From contig CAWGIW010000001.1 of the NCBI GenBank assembly GCA_963822825.1, positions 1 through 64,000 of the forward strand: a stretch of DNA of 64,000 bases, read 5' to 3'. This DNA is from JAWWPY01 sp963822825 (GTDB lineage: Bacteria; Actinomycetota; Actinomycetes; Streptosporangiales; Streptosporangiaceae). The first letter of the stretch is position 1, and the number at the start of each line of letters is the position of its first letter. Under the pieces are notes generated by a model. It worked only from the letters and a program-made list of their open reading frames with translations, was not told the DNA's origin and ran no database searches. Positions 37,024 to 45,359 of this stretch are shown piece after piece. A program made the position numbers and the translations under genes.

Positions 37024-38016
37024 TCAGTCGTCGCGCTGCACGTCGTCGAGCAGCCGGGCGAAGTCCGGGCCGGCCAGGCCGGCGGCGGCACCCTCGTAGC
37101 GCTCCATCGCCCATGACCAGAAGTCGAAGCCGAGCGGGCTGGTGGCGTCCTGGATGGACCCCCACAGCGTCCACCCGTACTTGGCCACCAGGCCGAACAG
37201 CCGGGCGCGGGCGATCTTGTTCCGCAGATCCCGGCCGTAGTACTCGGTGACCAGCGTGGCCAGCGTGTCCTCCGGCAGGCCGCACTCGCTGCCGATGTTG
37301 CCGAGCTCGAAGCAGGCGTCGTTGTTGCCCGAGTACTCGTAGTCGATCAGCCAGATCTGGTCGCCGTCGTCGATGAAGTTGCCGGCCAGCAGGTCGTTGT
37401 TGCACGGCACGGTGCCCTCGTCCCGGACGGTCAGAGCCCGTCTGGCCGCCTCGAACCGCGGCATCAGGTCGTCGTATCCGGGCGGCAGCCGGAAACCCCG
37501 CCCGCGGACCACCGAGTAGTACCGGCGCTGGACCTCGAACATGTCGAAGTCGGCCGCGAACCGCTGGCCGCCGTGCAGCCGGCGGCACGCCCGGGCGATC
37601 CGGGGGATGATGGCCGGGTCAGCCACGTCTTCGTCGCGCAGCGTCCGGCCCTCGATGAAGCCCAGGACCAGCAGGCGGTCCTGCGGCCGGTACTCGACGA
37701 CCGGCGCGCCCACGCCGGCCGCCGCGGCGGCCACCGAGTTGTGGTGCTCGTTTTCCCGGTCGATGCCGAGCATCTCGGCGTCCGAGCAGATCCGGGCGAC
37801 GAACGTGCCGTCGGGAGTGGTGACCTTAAAGTTGCGGTTGGTCAGGCCGCCGGCCAGCTCCCGGACTGACCGTGGCGCGCCGGCCAGGCTGGCCGTCCGG
37901 CCGAACAGGGCGTCCAGTTCCGCCAGCGCCGGGTCCCCGGGGCGGCCCTGGCCCACGGCGCCGCGGGAGTCGTGCAAACCCTCGACCACCGGGCCAGGGT
38001 AAATGTCCTGGGCCAT
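37024..38016 (-). CDS. Choline/ethanolamine kinase-like phosphotransferase
   Basis: 330 residues of the APH/choline-kinase fold: RELAGGLTNRNFKVTTPDGT near residues 52-71, the catalytic loop region TVPCNNDLLAGNFIDDGDQI and the DFG-equivalent IWLIDYEYSGNNDACFELGN. The catalytic loop reads N-N-D-x4-N where most kinases of this fold have H-N/G-D, but the aspartate is kept. It likely phosphorylates an amino alcohol or related amine. It lies 19 bp upstream of the dehydrogenase gene and diverges from the APC permease gene. Confidence 0.8.
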   Translation of the reverse strand: MAQDIYPGPVVEGLHDSRGAVGQGRPGDPALAELDALFGRTASLAGAPRSVRELAGGLTNRNFKVTTPDGTFVARICSDAEMLGIDRENEHHNSVAAAAAGVGAPVVEYRPQDRLLVLGFIEGRTLRDEDVADPAIIPRIARACRRLHGGQRFAADFDMFEVQRRYYSVVRGRGFRLPPGYDDLMPRFEAARRALTVRDEGTVPCNNDLLAGNFIDDGDQIWLIDYEYSGNNDACFELGNIGSECGLPEDTLATLVTEYYGRDLRNKIARARLFGLVAKYGWTLWGSIQDATSPLGFDFWSWAMERYEGAAAGLAGPDFARLLDDVQRDD

Positions 38017-38019
38017 AAA

Positions 38020-38029
38020 GGTCTAGACA
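38020..38029. promoter_or_regulatory. GGTCTAGACA element 1, putative GntR operator
   Basis: The 10-mer containing the palindrome GTCTAGAC lies 4 bp upstream of the choline-kinase-like start. An identical copy lies 126 bp away. The core resembles sites bound by HutC/DasR-type GntR regulators (GGTCTAGACC); a regulator of that subfamily is encoded at 39,839. Confidence 0.55.
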
Positions 38030-38145
38030 AAAACCCACAATCTTTTGCTGGCTGGTGCTGACCCGCCGCGCCCAGTCCCGGCCGGTCGTTCGGACTTTCA
38101 GGCGCTCCAACGAATCCCGGCGCGTACGGCCGGCCGCAGGCAAAG

Positions 38146-38155
38146 GGTCTAGACA
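38146..38155. promoter_or_regulatory. GGTCTAGACA element 2, putative GntR operator
   Basis: The second exact copy of the 10-mer lies 68 bp upstream of the APC permease start at 38,223. Together with element 1 it places one site at each end of the divergent promoter region. Confidence 0.55.
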
Positions 38156-38222
38156 GTTGCCCGCACGCGACCTTACGCTACGCGTCATCCCACGCCTGCG
38201 TCGCAAGGGGAAGGACCACCCG

Positions 38223-39824
38223 ATGAGCGCTAGCACCGAATTGCCAGGCGGGGTTCCCGCCGGGGTTTCCAGCGGGCAAGAGCGCGATACGGCCGACCTG
38301 GCCCGGTTCGGCTACCAGCAGGAGCTCAAGCGCTCCCTCGGCACGTTCAGCTCGTTCGCGGTGGCCTTCAGCTACATCTCCCCGTCGACCGGCATCTTCA
38401 CGCTGTTCGCGCTGGGGCTGACCACGCTGGGCGGGGTCTTCATCTGGACCTGGCCGGTGGTCGCGCTCGGCCAGTTCATCGTCGCGCTGAACTTCGCCGA
38501 GGTCTCCAGCCACTACCCGGTCGCGGGCTCGGTCTTCCAGTGGACCAAATACCTGGCCAGCCGGCCCTATTCGTGGTTCACCGGTTGGATCTACCTGTTC
38601 GCCGGCATCCTGACCATCAGCGCGGTCGTCGCCACCCTGCCGTTGGCACTCATTCCCGCCCTCAACGGCCTGGGCTGGCACAGTCTGGGCCAGAACTCGC
38701 ACACTCTGCTGCACACCCAACTGGTCATCGCGCTGATCACTCTGATCGTCATCACGGTCCTGAACATCTACGGGGTGCGGCTCGTCGCGATCATCAACAA
38801 CACCGGGGTGCTCTTCGAGATCCTGGGCATGTTCGTGTTCGCTCTGATCCTGATGGCCTTCCACAACCACCAGGGCTTCCACGTCGTGACGAACAGCGGG
38901 GGCTTCCACGTCGGGCCCAACTCGTTCCTGGCGGCCATGTTCATGAGCCTGTTCGTCATCTACGGCTTCGACACCGCCTCGACGCTGGCCGAGGAGACCC
39001 GCAACCCGCGCCGGGCCGCGCCCAAGGCGGTGCTGTTCTCAGTGATCGGCGCGTTCATCATCGGCGGCGTGTTCCTGCTGGGCACGCTGGTGGCCATCCC
39101 GAACCTGCACGCGGCGATCACCGCCAACGGCGGCTTCGGCGACTCACCGGCGAACATCATCACGGCGAACTTCTCCACCGGGTTCGCGACCCTGTACCTG
39201 TTCGTGGTTTCCGCGGCGATCTTCGTCTGCTGCCTGTCGATCATGGCCGCTACGATCCGGCTGTGCTTCGGGATGTCCCGCGACAACCAGCTGCCGTTCT
39301 CCCGGTCGCTGGCCAAGGTCTCGCCGAGCCTGCACACTCCGTTGTGGACCTGCATCGCTGTTGCCGTACTTTCCGCGGTGCCGTTCATCAAGTACGCCGG
39401 AGTCCCGATCATTGCCATCGCGGCCACCGGAATGATCTACCTGAGCTATTTCCTCGGCAATCTCGTGATCATGCGGGCCCGCACCCGGGGGTGGCCGAAG
39501 ACCAGCGCGCCGTTCAAGCTCGGGCGCTGGGGCATGCCCGTGAACATCGTCGCCCTGCTCTACGGCGGGGCGATGCTGATCAACTTCGCCTGGCCGCGGA
39601 TCGCCAGCAACCCGAAGCCGAACCAGACAGGCGGCCTGCTGAGCCTCGGACTCCACTTCCTGAACTCGATCCCGATCCTGTGGACGGTCGTGGTAGTCAT
39701 CGCTCTGGTCGGCGCCATCTATTACGTCGCGGTGGGCCGGCACAAGACGTTCGCGCCGGTGACAGCGCCTGCCGAGGACGACCCGCCCCTGGTGGCCGGG
39801 GCAACGCCGCAGGCCGGGGGCTGA
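38223..39824 (+). CDS. APC-family amino acid/amine permease
   Basis: 533 residues from ATG 38,223 (GGGGAAGGA upstream); the longer open frame to 38,055 covers the operator region and is not used. About twelve hydrophobic spans follow a hydrophilic N-terminus; the first carries the APC motif FSYISPSTGIFTLFALGLTT. The family moves amino acids, polyamines or choline-like amines with protons. It is co-oriented with the GntR gene 15 bp downstream and presumably imports the substrate of the divergent enzymes. Confidence 0.88.
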   Translation: MSASTELPGGVPAGVSSGQERDTADLARFGYQQELKRSLGTFSSFAVAFSYISPSTGIFTLFALGLTTLGGVFIWTWPVVALGQFIVALNFAEVSSHYPVAGSVFQWTKYLASRPYSWFTGWIYLFAGILTISAVVATLPLALIPALNGLGWHSLGQNSHTLLHTQLVIALITLIVITVLNIYGVRLVAIINNTGVLFEILGMFVFALILMAFHNHQGFHVVTNSGGFHVGPNSFLAAMFMSLFVIYGFDTASTLAEETRNPRRAAPKAVLFSVIGAFIIGGVFLLGTLVAIPNLHAAITANGGFGDSPANIITANFSTGFATLYLFVVSAAIFVCCLSIMAATIRLCFGMSRDNQLPFSRSLAKVSPSLHTPLWTCIAVAVLSAVPFIKYAGVPIIAIAATGMIYLSYFLGNLVIMRARTRGWPKTSAPFKLGRWGMPVNIVALLYGGAMLINFAWPRIASNPKPNQTGGLLSLGLHFLNSIPILWTVVVVIALVGAIYYVAVGRHKTFAPVTAPAEDDPPLVAGATPQAGG

Positions 39825-39838
39825 CCGGCCACGGAGCA

Positions 39839-40645
39839 ATGACGGACCACAGGTCATTGACGGAGCGCAGCCTGCCAGTTCCGCTGGCCCCCGAGCCGCC
39901 CGAGATCGTCCGGGGGCCGGGAACCAGCGTGCACGGCCAGATCGAGGACTGGCTGGCGGATGCGATCGCGGCCGGCCGGCTGGCGCCGGGTGACCGGATG
40001 CCTACCGAGCAGGACCTGGCGGCGTGGTTCAAGGTGAGCCGGATGACGCTGCGGCACGCGCTCGGCAAGCTCGCCACGCGCGGGCTGGTGACCCGGGCGG
40101 TCGGCCGGCACGGCGGCACCTTCGTGGCCGCGCCCAAGCTGGAGCAGGACCTGACCACGCTGACCGGGTTCTCCGAGCAGTTGCGGCGCCGCGGGATGGT
40201 GGCGGGCGCGCGGGTGCTCTCGGCGACCGAGCGCCCGGCCGGCCCGGCCGCCGCCGCGGCGCTCAAACTCGGTGAGCGCGATCACGTCTGCGAGGTCCGG
40301 CGCGTCCGGCTGGCCGACGGCAGCCCGGTCGCGCTCGAGCACTCGCTGTTCCCGGCGGCCGCGTTCCCCGGACTGCTGAGCGGCCGCCTAGACGGCTCGC
40401 TCTACGAGTTGCTCGAGGTCCGCTACGGGAAGCGGCCGCACCGGGCCCGGGAGAGCCTGGAGCCGGTCACCGCCGGCGTACGTGACGCCGAGGCGCTGGA
40501 GATCTGCGAGGGGGCGCCGTTGATGCTGGTCGAGCGCACCGCCTTTACCCAGAGCGGAGAGCCGGTGGAGTTCGCCCGCGACCTGTTCCGCGGGGACCGG
40601 ACCCGGATCGTCGTGTGGACATCGGAGCTGGCTGACGGATTATGA
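39839..40645 (+). CDS. GntR-family (HutC/UTRA) transcriptional regulator
   Basis: 268 residues. The N-terminal winged helix has DAIAAGRLAPGDRMPTEQDL and FKVSRMTLRHALGKLATRGL; the C-terminal UTRA effector domain has SPVALEHSLFPAAAFPGLLS and GEPVEFARDLFRGDRTRIVV. HutC-type regulators sense a small metabolite and repress adjacent transport and catabolic genes. The paired GGTCTAGACA elements upstream of the permease are its likely targets. Confidence 0.92.
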   Translation: MTDHRSLTERSLPVPLAPEPPEIVRGPGTSVHGQIEDWLADAIAAGRLAPGDRMPTEQDLAAWFKVSRMTLRHALGKLATRGLVTRAVGRHGGTFVAAPKLEQDLTTLTGFSEQLRRRGMVAGARVLSATERPAGPAAAAALKLGERDHVCEVRRVRLADGSPVALEHSLFPAAAFPGLLSGRLDGSLYELLEVRYGKRPHRARESLEPVTAGVRDAEALEICEGAPLMLVERTAFTQSGEPVEFARDLFRGDRTRIVVWTSELADGL

Positions 40646-40846
40646 CGGAGGACCCTGGCGGGCCACAGTGCACCTGGTGGGCGCTGAGGGCCCGGCGGCC
40701 GGTTGTGTCGGACTGGAGCGTGGCGGCTGGTACACCGGATACAGTCGTTATCCAGTGAGCGGGCATTGGGCGCGGCTGTGTGCATAAATTGTGATCGTGT
40801 TGGGGCCGCGTACGCAGCCGAGTAGCCGACCGCCGAGGACGTGCCG

Positions 40847-42823
40847 ATGACCTCCCGCTTGGTCTCCAGGAGGGCATTCATCAGCGCACTCGGCGGCGCG
40901 ACCGCCGTGGCCCTGGCGTCCGACACCCTGGCGCACCATCGGCAAGTCGCGGCCACCTGGCCGGCCGGGCACGTCCGGCAGGCGGTGGCGCCCGGCGCGC
41001 CGTCGAGCGGCTATGTCGTGGACGGCACGGCCGGGCTCGCCGCGGCGTTCCCGCTGGCCTCGGTGGACCTCCTGGCCAGCCGGTTCCGCGCCAACCAGTC
41101 GCGCAACACGGACTACCTGCTGTTCGTGGATCCGGATCGGCTGCTGCACACGTTCCGGCTCAATGTCGGCCTGCCGTCCTCGGCCGAGCCGTGCGGGGGC
41201 TGGGAGGCGCCCGTCTCCCGGGTACGCGGGCACTGCACCGGGCACTTGATGTCCGGGCTCGCCCTCACCTACGCCAGCACCGGCAACCCGGGCGCGGCCG
41301 ACAAAGGCCGCTACATCGTCAGCGAGCTCGCCCGGTGCCAGGCGCGATCGGCGGCGGCGGGCTTCCACCCGGGGTACCTGTCGGCGTTCCCCGAGAGCTT
41401 CTTCGACCGGCTCGAAGCCGGCCTGTCCGTCTGGGCGCCGTACTACATGATCCACAAGATCATGGCGGGCATGATCGACCAGCACGAACTCGTCGGCAAC
41501 ACGCAAGCCCTGGAGGTGGCGGCCAGGCTGGGCGACTGGGTGGGCTGGCGCACATCCCGACTGTCGTATCCGCAAATGCAGCAGATCCTGCAGATCGAGC
41601 ACGGTGGCATCGCCGAGTCGCTGGCCAACCTCTTCCGGCTCACCGGGGATGGCAGCTACCTGGCCACCGCGGAGCGTTTCTATCACGCCCGCGTCTTCGA
41701 TCCGCTCGCCCAGAACCAAGACCAGCTTTCCGGCCTGCACGCCAACACCAACATCCCGAAGATGATCTCCTGCCTCCGGATCTGGGAGGAGACCGGGAAC
41801 CCGCGCTACCACGACATCGCCGCGAATTTCTGGCGCATCGTCACCGAGCACCATTCGTATGTCATCGGCGGCACGAGCAACTACGAGCACTGGCAGGAGC
41901 CCGACGTGGTCGCCGGTCAGCTCAGCAACCGCACCTGCGAGAACTGCTGTAGCTATAACATGCTCAAGCTGACCCGGTTGCTCCACTTCCATGAGCCGCA
42001 ACGAATAGACCTGATCGATCACTACGAACGTGCGCTGTTCAACCAGATGCTCGGTGAGCAGGACCCGGAATCGGCGCACGGATTCAACATCTACTACACC
42101 GGCCTGTCGCCGGGGGCGTTCAAGCAGCAGCCGCCCTTCATGGGCTCCAATCCCAACGTGTACTCCACCGACTACCAGAACTTCTCCTGCGACCATGGCA
42201 CCGGGATGGAGACACAGGCTAAATTCGCCGACACCATCTATTCCCGTGACGCGAAGGGGGTTTTCGTCAACCTGTTCATCCCGTCCGTGGTGACCTACGG
42301 GGATGGCAGTATGACGATCCGGCAGACCACCGGTTTCCCCGACGAGCCCAGCACCCGCATCACGGTTGTCGCCGGGGAGGCCACCATGGCGCTCCGGGTG
42401 CGCGTCCCGTCGTGGGTGGCGGGCCGGGCGGCGGCCACGCTGAATGGCGTGCCGCTGGACAAGCCCGGCACGCCGGGAAGCTGGCTGGTCATCGAGCGGA
42501 ACTGGCAGACGGGCGACAGCGTGGTGGTCAGCCTGCCCATGCAGGTCGGCCTGAACCCCACCCCGGACAATCCGGCCGTGCAGGCCGTGACCTACGGCCC
42601 GGTCGTGCTGAGCGGCGCGTACGGCAAGAACGCGGCGAGGACGATACCCCAGCTCGACACCGCGTCCCTCCAGCGGGTCTCCGGGCAACCACTCATGTTC
42701 GGGGCCAGCACACGCAGCCAGGCCGGCCCGCGCGGCAAGCCCGCCGCGCACGACGAGCCCGTAGCGCTCATCCCGGTCGCGAGGATCCAGCACCAGTACT
42801 ACAACGTGTACTGGCTTACCTGA
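40847..42823 (+). CDS. GH127-family (DUF1680) glycoside hydrolase, Tat-exported
   Basis: 658 residues. ATG 40,847 is preferred over GTG 40,841 because GAGGA (40,835-40,839) is 7 nt before the ATG. The N-terminus SRLVSRRAFISALGGATAVA is a twin-arginine signal. The catalytic domain has HCTGHLMSGLALTYASTGNP, and CENCCSYNMLKLTRLLHF supplies the cysteines that bind zinc in beta-L-arabinofuranosidases. A C-terminal beta-sandwich follows. It would release L-arabinofuranose or a related sugar from plant polymers or glycoproteins outside the cell. Confidence 0.88.
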   Translation: MTSRLVSRRAFISALGGATAVALASDTLAHHRQVAATWPAGHVRQAVAPGAPSSGYVVDGTAGLAAAFPLASVDLLASRFRANQSRNTDYLLFVDPDRLLHTFRLNVGLPSSAEPCGGWEAPVSRVRGHCTGHLMSGLALTYASTGNPGAADKGRYIVSELARCQARSAAAGFHPGYLSAFPESFFDRLEAGLSVWAPYYMIHKIMAGMIDQHELVGNTQALEVAARLGDWVGWRTSRLSYPQMQQILQIEHGGIAESLANLFRLTGDGSYLATAERFYHARVFDPLAQNQDQLSGLHANTNIPKMISCLRIWEETGNPRYHDIAANFWRIVTEHHSYVIGGTSNYEHWQEPDVVAGQLSNRTCENCCSYNMLKLTRLLHFHEPQRIDLIDHYERALFNQMLGEQDPESAHGFNIYYTGLSPGAFKQQPPFMGSNPNVYSTDYQNFSCDHGTGMETQAKFADTIYSRDAKGVFVNLFIPSVVTYGDGSMTIRQTTGFPDEPSTRITVVAGEATMALRVRVPSWVAGRAAATLNGVPLDKPGTPGSWLVIERNWQTGDSVVVSLPMQVGLNPTPDNPAVQAVTYGPVVLSGAYGKNAARTIPQLDTASLQRVSGQPLMFGASTRSQAGPRGKPAAHDEPVALIPVARIQHQYYNVYWLT

Positions 42824-43064
42824 CGGCCGGCGCGGCCGCCGAACTTCTTCCCTGGGCCAGCCGATTCATGGGCTATGCAGAGAAGATTCATAGCTTCTGG
42901 GGCTATTTTCAAGCACGCGCTAGCTGCCCGCCACCACGGCATTCATCTGCGGCATACGCACGGGCCTCGTTGGGCTGGGTTTTTAGTTAAATCTGGGCGA
43001 GGAGGCGGCGTGCCATGTCCTGGATAGTGCCGGACGGCAGGCATAGCTTGGATTCAGGAGCATT

Positions 43065-43868
43065 ATGGAGCAGCAAATTCTGGCCGCCTACCTGCGCCGT
43101 ATCGCGGTGCCGCGTCCCCGGACGGTCAACGCGGCCTCGCTGGCCCGCCTGCACCGGGCGCACCTGATGACGGTCCCCTTCGAGAACCTGAGCATCCACC
43201 TGCCGGAGCCCATCTCACTAGACGAGGACCACCTCCTGCACAAGATCGTGAGCAGGCGGCGCGGGGGCTTCTGCTACGAGCTCAACGGAGCCTTCGCGCT
43301 TCTGCTGCGGGCCCTGGGGGCCGATGTGGCCATGGTCGCCACCCGCGTATACGCGGCCGGCCGGCTCGGGCCGCCGTTCGATCATCTCGCACTGATCGTG
43401 CACCTCGCCGACGGCAGCGGTCCCTGGCTGGCCGATGTGGGCTTTGGCAGCCACAGCAGCTACCCCCTGCTCTTCGACAGCAGACAGGAACAGGACGATC
43501 CGGGCGGCCGCTTCCTGCTGGCCGGTAATGAGACCGGGGAGGTTGATCTGATCAAGGACGGGATACCGCAATACCGGATCGATCCGCGACGACGCGCGCT
43601 GGCCGACTTCGGCCCCGCCTGCCGGTGGCAGCAGACCTCACCTGAATCGCGATTCACCCAGGCCACAGTCTGCTCGCTGCTCACCGAAGAAGGCAGAGCC
43701 ACCATCAACGACCGGGTCCTGATCCGGGCCCGCGGCACATCCCGGACGCAGCAGGAGCTACCGGAAGACGGCACCCTGCTGGCCGCCTACCGCGATCACT
43801 TCGGGATCATCCTCGACCACGTCCCCACCCGGCTGGGCACTGATCAGCCGACCGTGATCAGCCGGTAG
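43065..43868 (+). CDS. nat: Arylamine N-acetyltransferase
   Basis: 267 residues with the family triad: Cys70 in RRGGFCYELNGAFALLLRAL, His107 in PPFDHLALIVHLAD and Asp124 in WLADVGFGSHSSYPL. It moves an acetyl or other acyl group from CoA to arylamines or related amines. It is monocistronic, between the GH127 gene and the MreB-like gene on the same strand. Confidence 0.93.
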   Translation: MEQQILAAYLRRIAVPRPRTVNAASLARLHRAHLMTVPFENLSIHLPEPISLDEDHLLHKIVSRRRGGFCYELNGAFALLLRALGADVAMVATRVYAAGRLGPPFDHLALIVHLADGSGPWLADVGFGSHSSYPLLFDSRQEQDDPGGRFLLAGNETGEVDLIKDGIPQYRIDPRRRALADFGPACRWQQTSPESRFTQATVCSLLTEEGRATINDRVLIRARGTSRTQQELPEDGTLLAAYRDHFGIILDHVPTRLGTDQPTVISR

Positions 43869-44021
43869 CCGGCGTCGAACTCGGACAGGCCGAGCAGTGA
43901 CCGTGGCGGCGAGCCCAGCCGCCGTCGGCGAGCACCGCCCTGCTTCGCCCAGCGGGCTGGCCGTGCATAGGCCACCATACTGGGGGAAGGCAGACGGCAT
44001 TCCGGGCAAAAGGCAGGTGTC

Positions 44022-45023
44022 ATGCGGTTGCGGGCGGGCGTTGCGATCGACCTCGGCACGGTCAACACACTCGTATCTGTCGCCGGCCGCGGCCTCGTCG
44101 TCGAAGAGCCGTCCGCGATCGCGCTTAACCGGGAAACCGGCGGTGTGGCCGCCGTGGGCCAGGCCGCGGATGCCCTGGCCGGCAAGGACCCCCAGGACAT
44201 CGAAGTCATCCACCCGCTGCGGGACGGGGTCATCGCCGACCTGGACGCCGCGTCGGCCATGCTGCAGGCGTTCCTGCGCCAGGCCCGCCTGCATCGCTTC
44301 CTGCTGCGGCCCTCCGCCGTGGTCTGCGTCCCGGGCGGCGCGACCTGGGTAGAACGCCGGTCCCTGGCCGCCGCGGTCCATACCATGCGGCCGCGCTGCC
44401 TGGTGCGGCTGGTTGACGAACCGGTCGCCGCCGCCGCTGGCGCGGGCGTCGACCTCGCCGCCGGGGCCGGCGCTTTCATCGTCGACGTCGGCGGTGGGAC
44501 CACCGAAGCCGCGGTGGTGGCGGGCGGTCACGTGGTGCGCGCCCAATCGCTGCGCACCGGGGGCAACACCATGGACGAGGCGATCGTCCGCGCCGTCAAA
44601 GCCCAATGCGGCCTGCTCCTCGGGCGCAACGCGGCCAGGAGCCTCAAGATGTCGCTGGGGATCGCCGATAGCGCGACCGGCTGGGTGGAGACGGTGGGCG
44701 TCGACGCCGCCCGCCGGACGCCCCGCGTGGAACACATCTCCGGGGGGCTGGTCGCCGCCGCGCTCGAACCCACCGCCGCGGCGATCGTCGAGGCGGTGCA
44801 GGAGATGCTGTCCGACATCCCGCCGAACCTGGCCGAGGACGTGGTCCGGGGGAAGATCCGCCTCGCCGGGGGCGGAGGCCTGCTGCCCGGCTTGGCCAGC
44901 AGGATCGAGGCAGCCACGGGCATCCCGGCCGTCGTCGTGGACGACCCGCTCCGGTGCGTCGTCCGGGGCGCAGCCGAGATCCTCGAGCACGGTGAATGGC
45001 TCGCCGCCACCCAGGCCGTCTGA
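44022..45023 (+). CDS. MreB-like bacterial actin
   Basis: 333 residues. The phosphate-1 loop is GVAIDLGTVNTLVSVAG, phosphate-2 is AFIVDVGGGTTEAAVVAGGH, and the adenosine region is KIRLAGGGGLLPGLASRIEA. The length and motifs fit MreB/Mbl, but no mreC, mreD or rodA genes are nearby, and many spore-forming actinomycetes carry extra MreB-like proteins used in spore wall formation. It is probably such a secondary actin. Confidence 0.85.
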   Translation: MRLRAGVAIDLGTVNTLVSVAGRGLVVEEPSAIALNRETGGVAAVGQAADALAGKDPQDIEVIHPLRDGVIADLDAASAMLQAFLRQARLHRFLLRPSAVVCVPGGATWVERRSLAAAVHTMRPRCLVRLVDEPVAAAAGAGVDLAAGAGAFIVDVGGGTTEAAVVAGGHVVRAQSLRTGGNTMDEAIVRAVKAQCGLLLGRNAARSLKMSLGIADSATGWVETVGVDAARRTPRVEHISGGLVAAALEPTAAAIVEAVQEMLSDIPPNLAEDVVRGKIRLAGGGGLLPGLASRIEAATGIPAVVVDDPLRCVVRGAAEILEHGEWLAATQAV

Positions 45024-45242
45024 GCGCGCAACGCCCCGCGGCCGTGCCGCCATGTGGCCGGTCAGGCGGCTGCTAGCCACGCGGCGCGCGGGCATGCCGG
45101 GCGCGCCGGTCACGGCCCATTCTCCGTCCCATTGAAAAGTCAGCTGAGCACGTCGCGTGCGGCAGGCGTCCGGGAGCCCCCTGACGATCACAGCCCGGCA
45201 GCCGGATCAGGCTGCCTGCCGGAATACCGTGATCACCAGCAA

Positions 45243-45285
45243 CGGCTGCGCCGCGTGGCACACCAGGTGCGACGCGGCGCAGCCG
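45243..45285. terminator. Strong GC-rich hairpin, likely bidirectional terminator
   Basis: CGGCTGCGCCGCGT (45,243-45,256) is exactly complemented by ACGCGGCGCAGCCG (45,272-45,285), and the 15-nt loop contains a further GCAC/GTGC stem. It lies 7 bp after the stop of a 13-codon frame on the - strand and 220 bp after the MreB-like gene. No U-tract follows, which is usual for actinobacterial terminators. Confidence 0.6.
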
Positions 45286-45291
45286 GACGGG

Positions 45292-45333
45292 CTAGTTGGC
45301 CGCCGCGACGGCGGCCAATGTCTTTCTCATCAT
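45292..45333 (-). CDS. Thirteen-codon mini-ORF, possibly a truncated signal peptide
   Basis: ATG 45,333 is preceded by AAGGGAGGAC, an excellent ribosome site, and encodes MMRKTLAAVAAAN before TAG. The sequence looks like the first part of a secretion signal. It lies 26 bp downstream of the propeller-protein gene on the same strand and directly before a strong hairpin. It could be a real micropeptide, a regulatory leader, or the remnant of a lost secreted protein. Confidence 0.35.
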   Translation of the reverse strand: MMRKTLAAVAAAN

Positions 45334-45359
45334 GTCCTCCCTTCCGGAATGAGCTGCGG

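Noticed and set aside
38540..39838. N-terminal extension of the GntR gene back to 38,540
   Set aside because: The open frame is out of frame with the APC permease gene it overlaps and gives an Arg/Pro/Gly-rich shadow; the GntR homology starts at 39,839.
42412..42990. 192-codon + strand frame overlapping the end of the GH127 gene
   Set aside because: It is an alternate frame of the GH127 coding region, with shadow-like composition.
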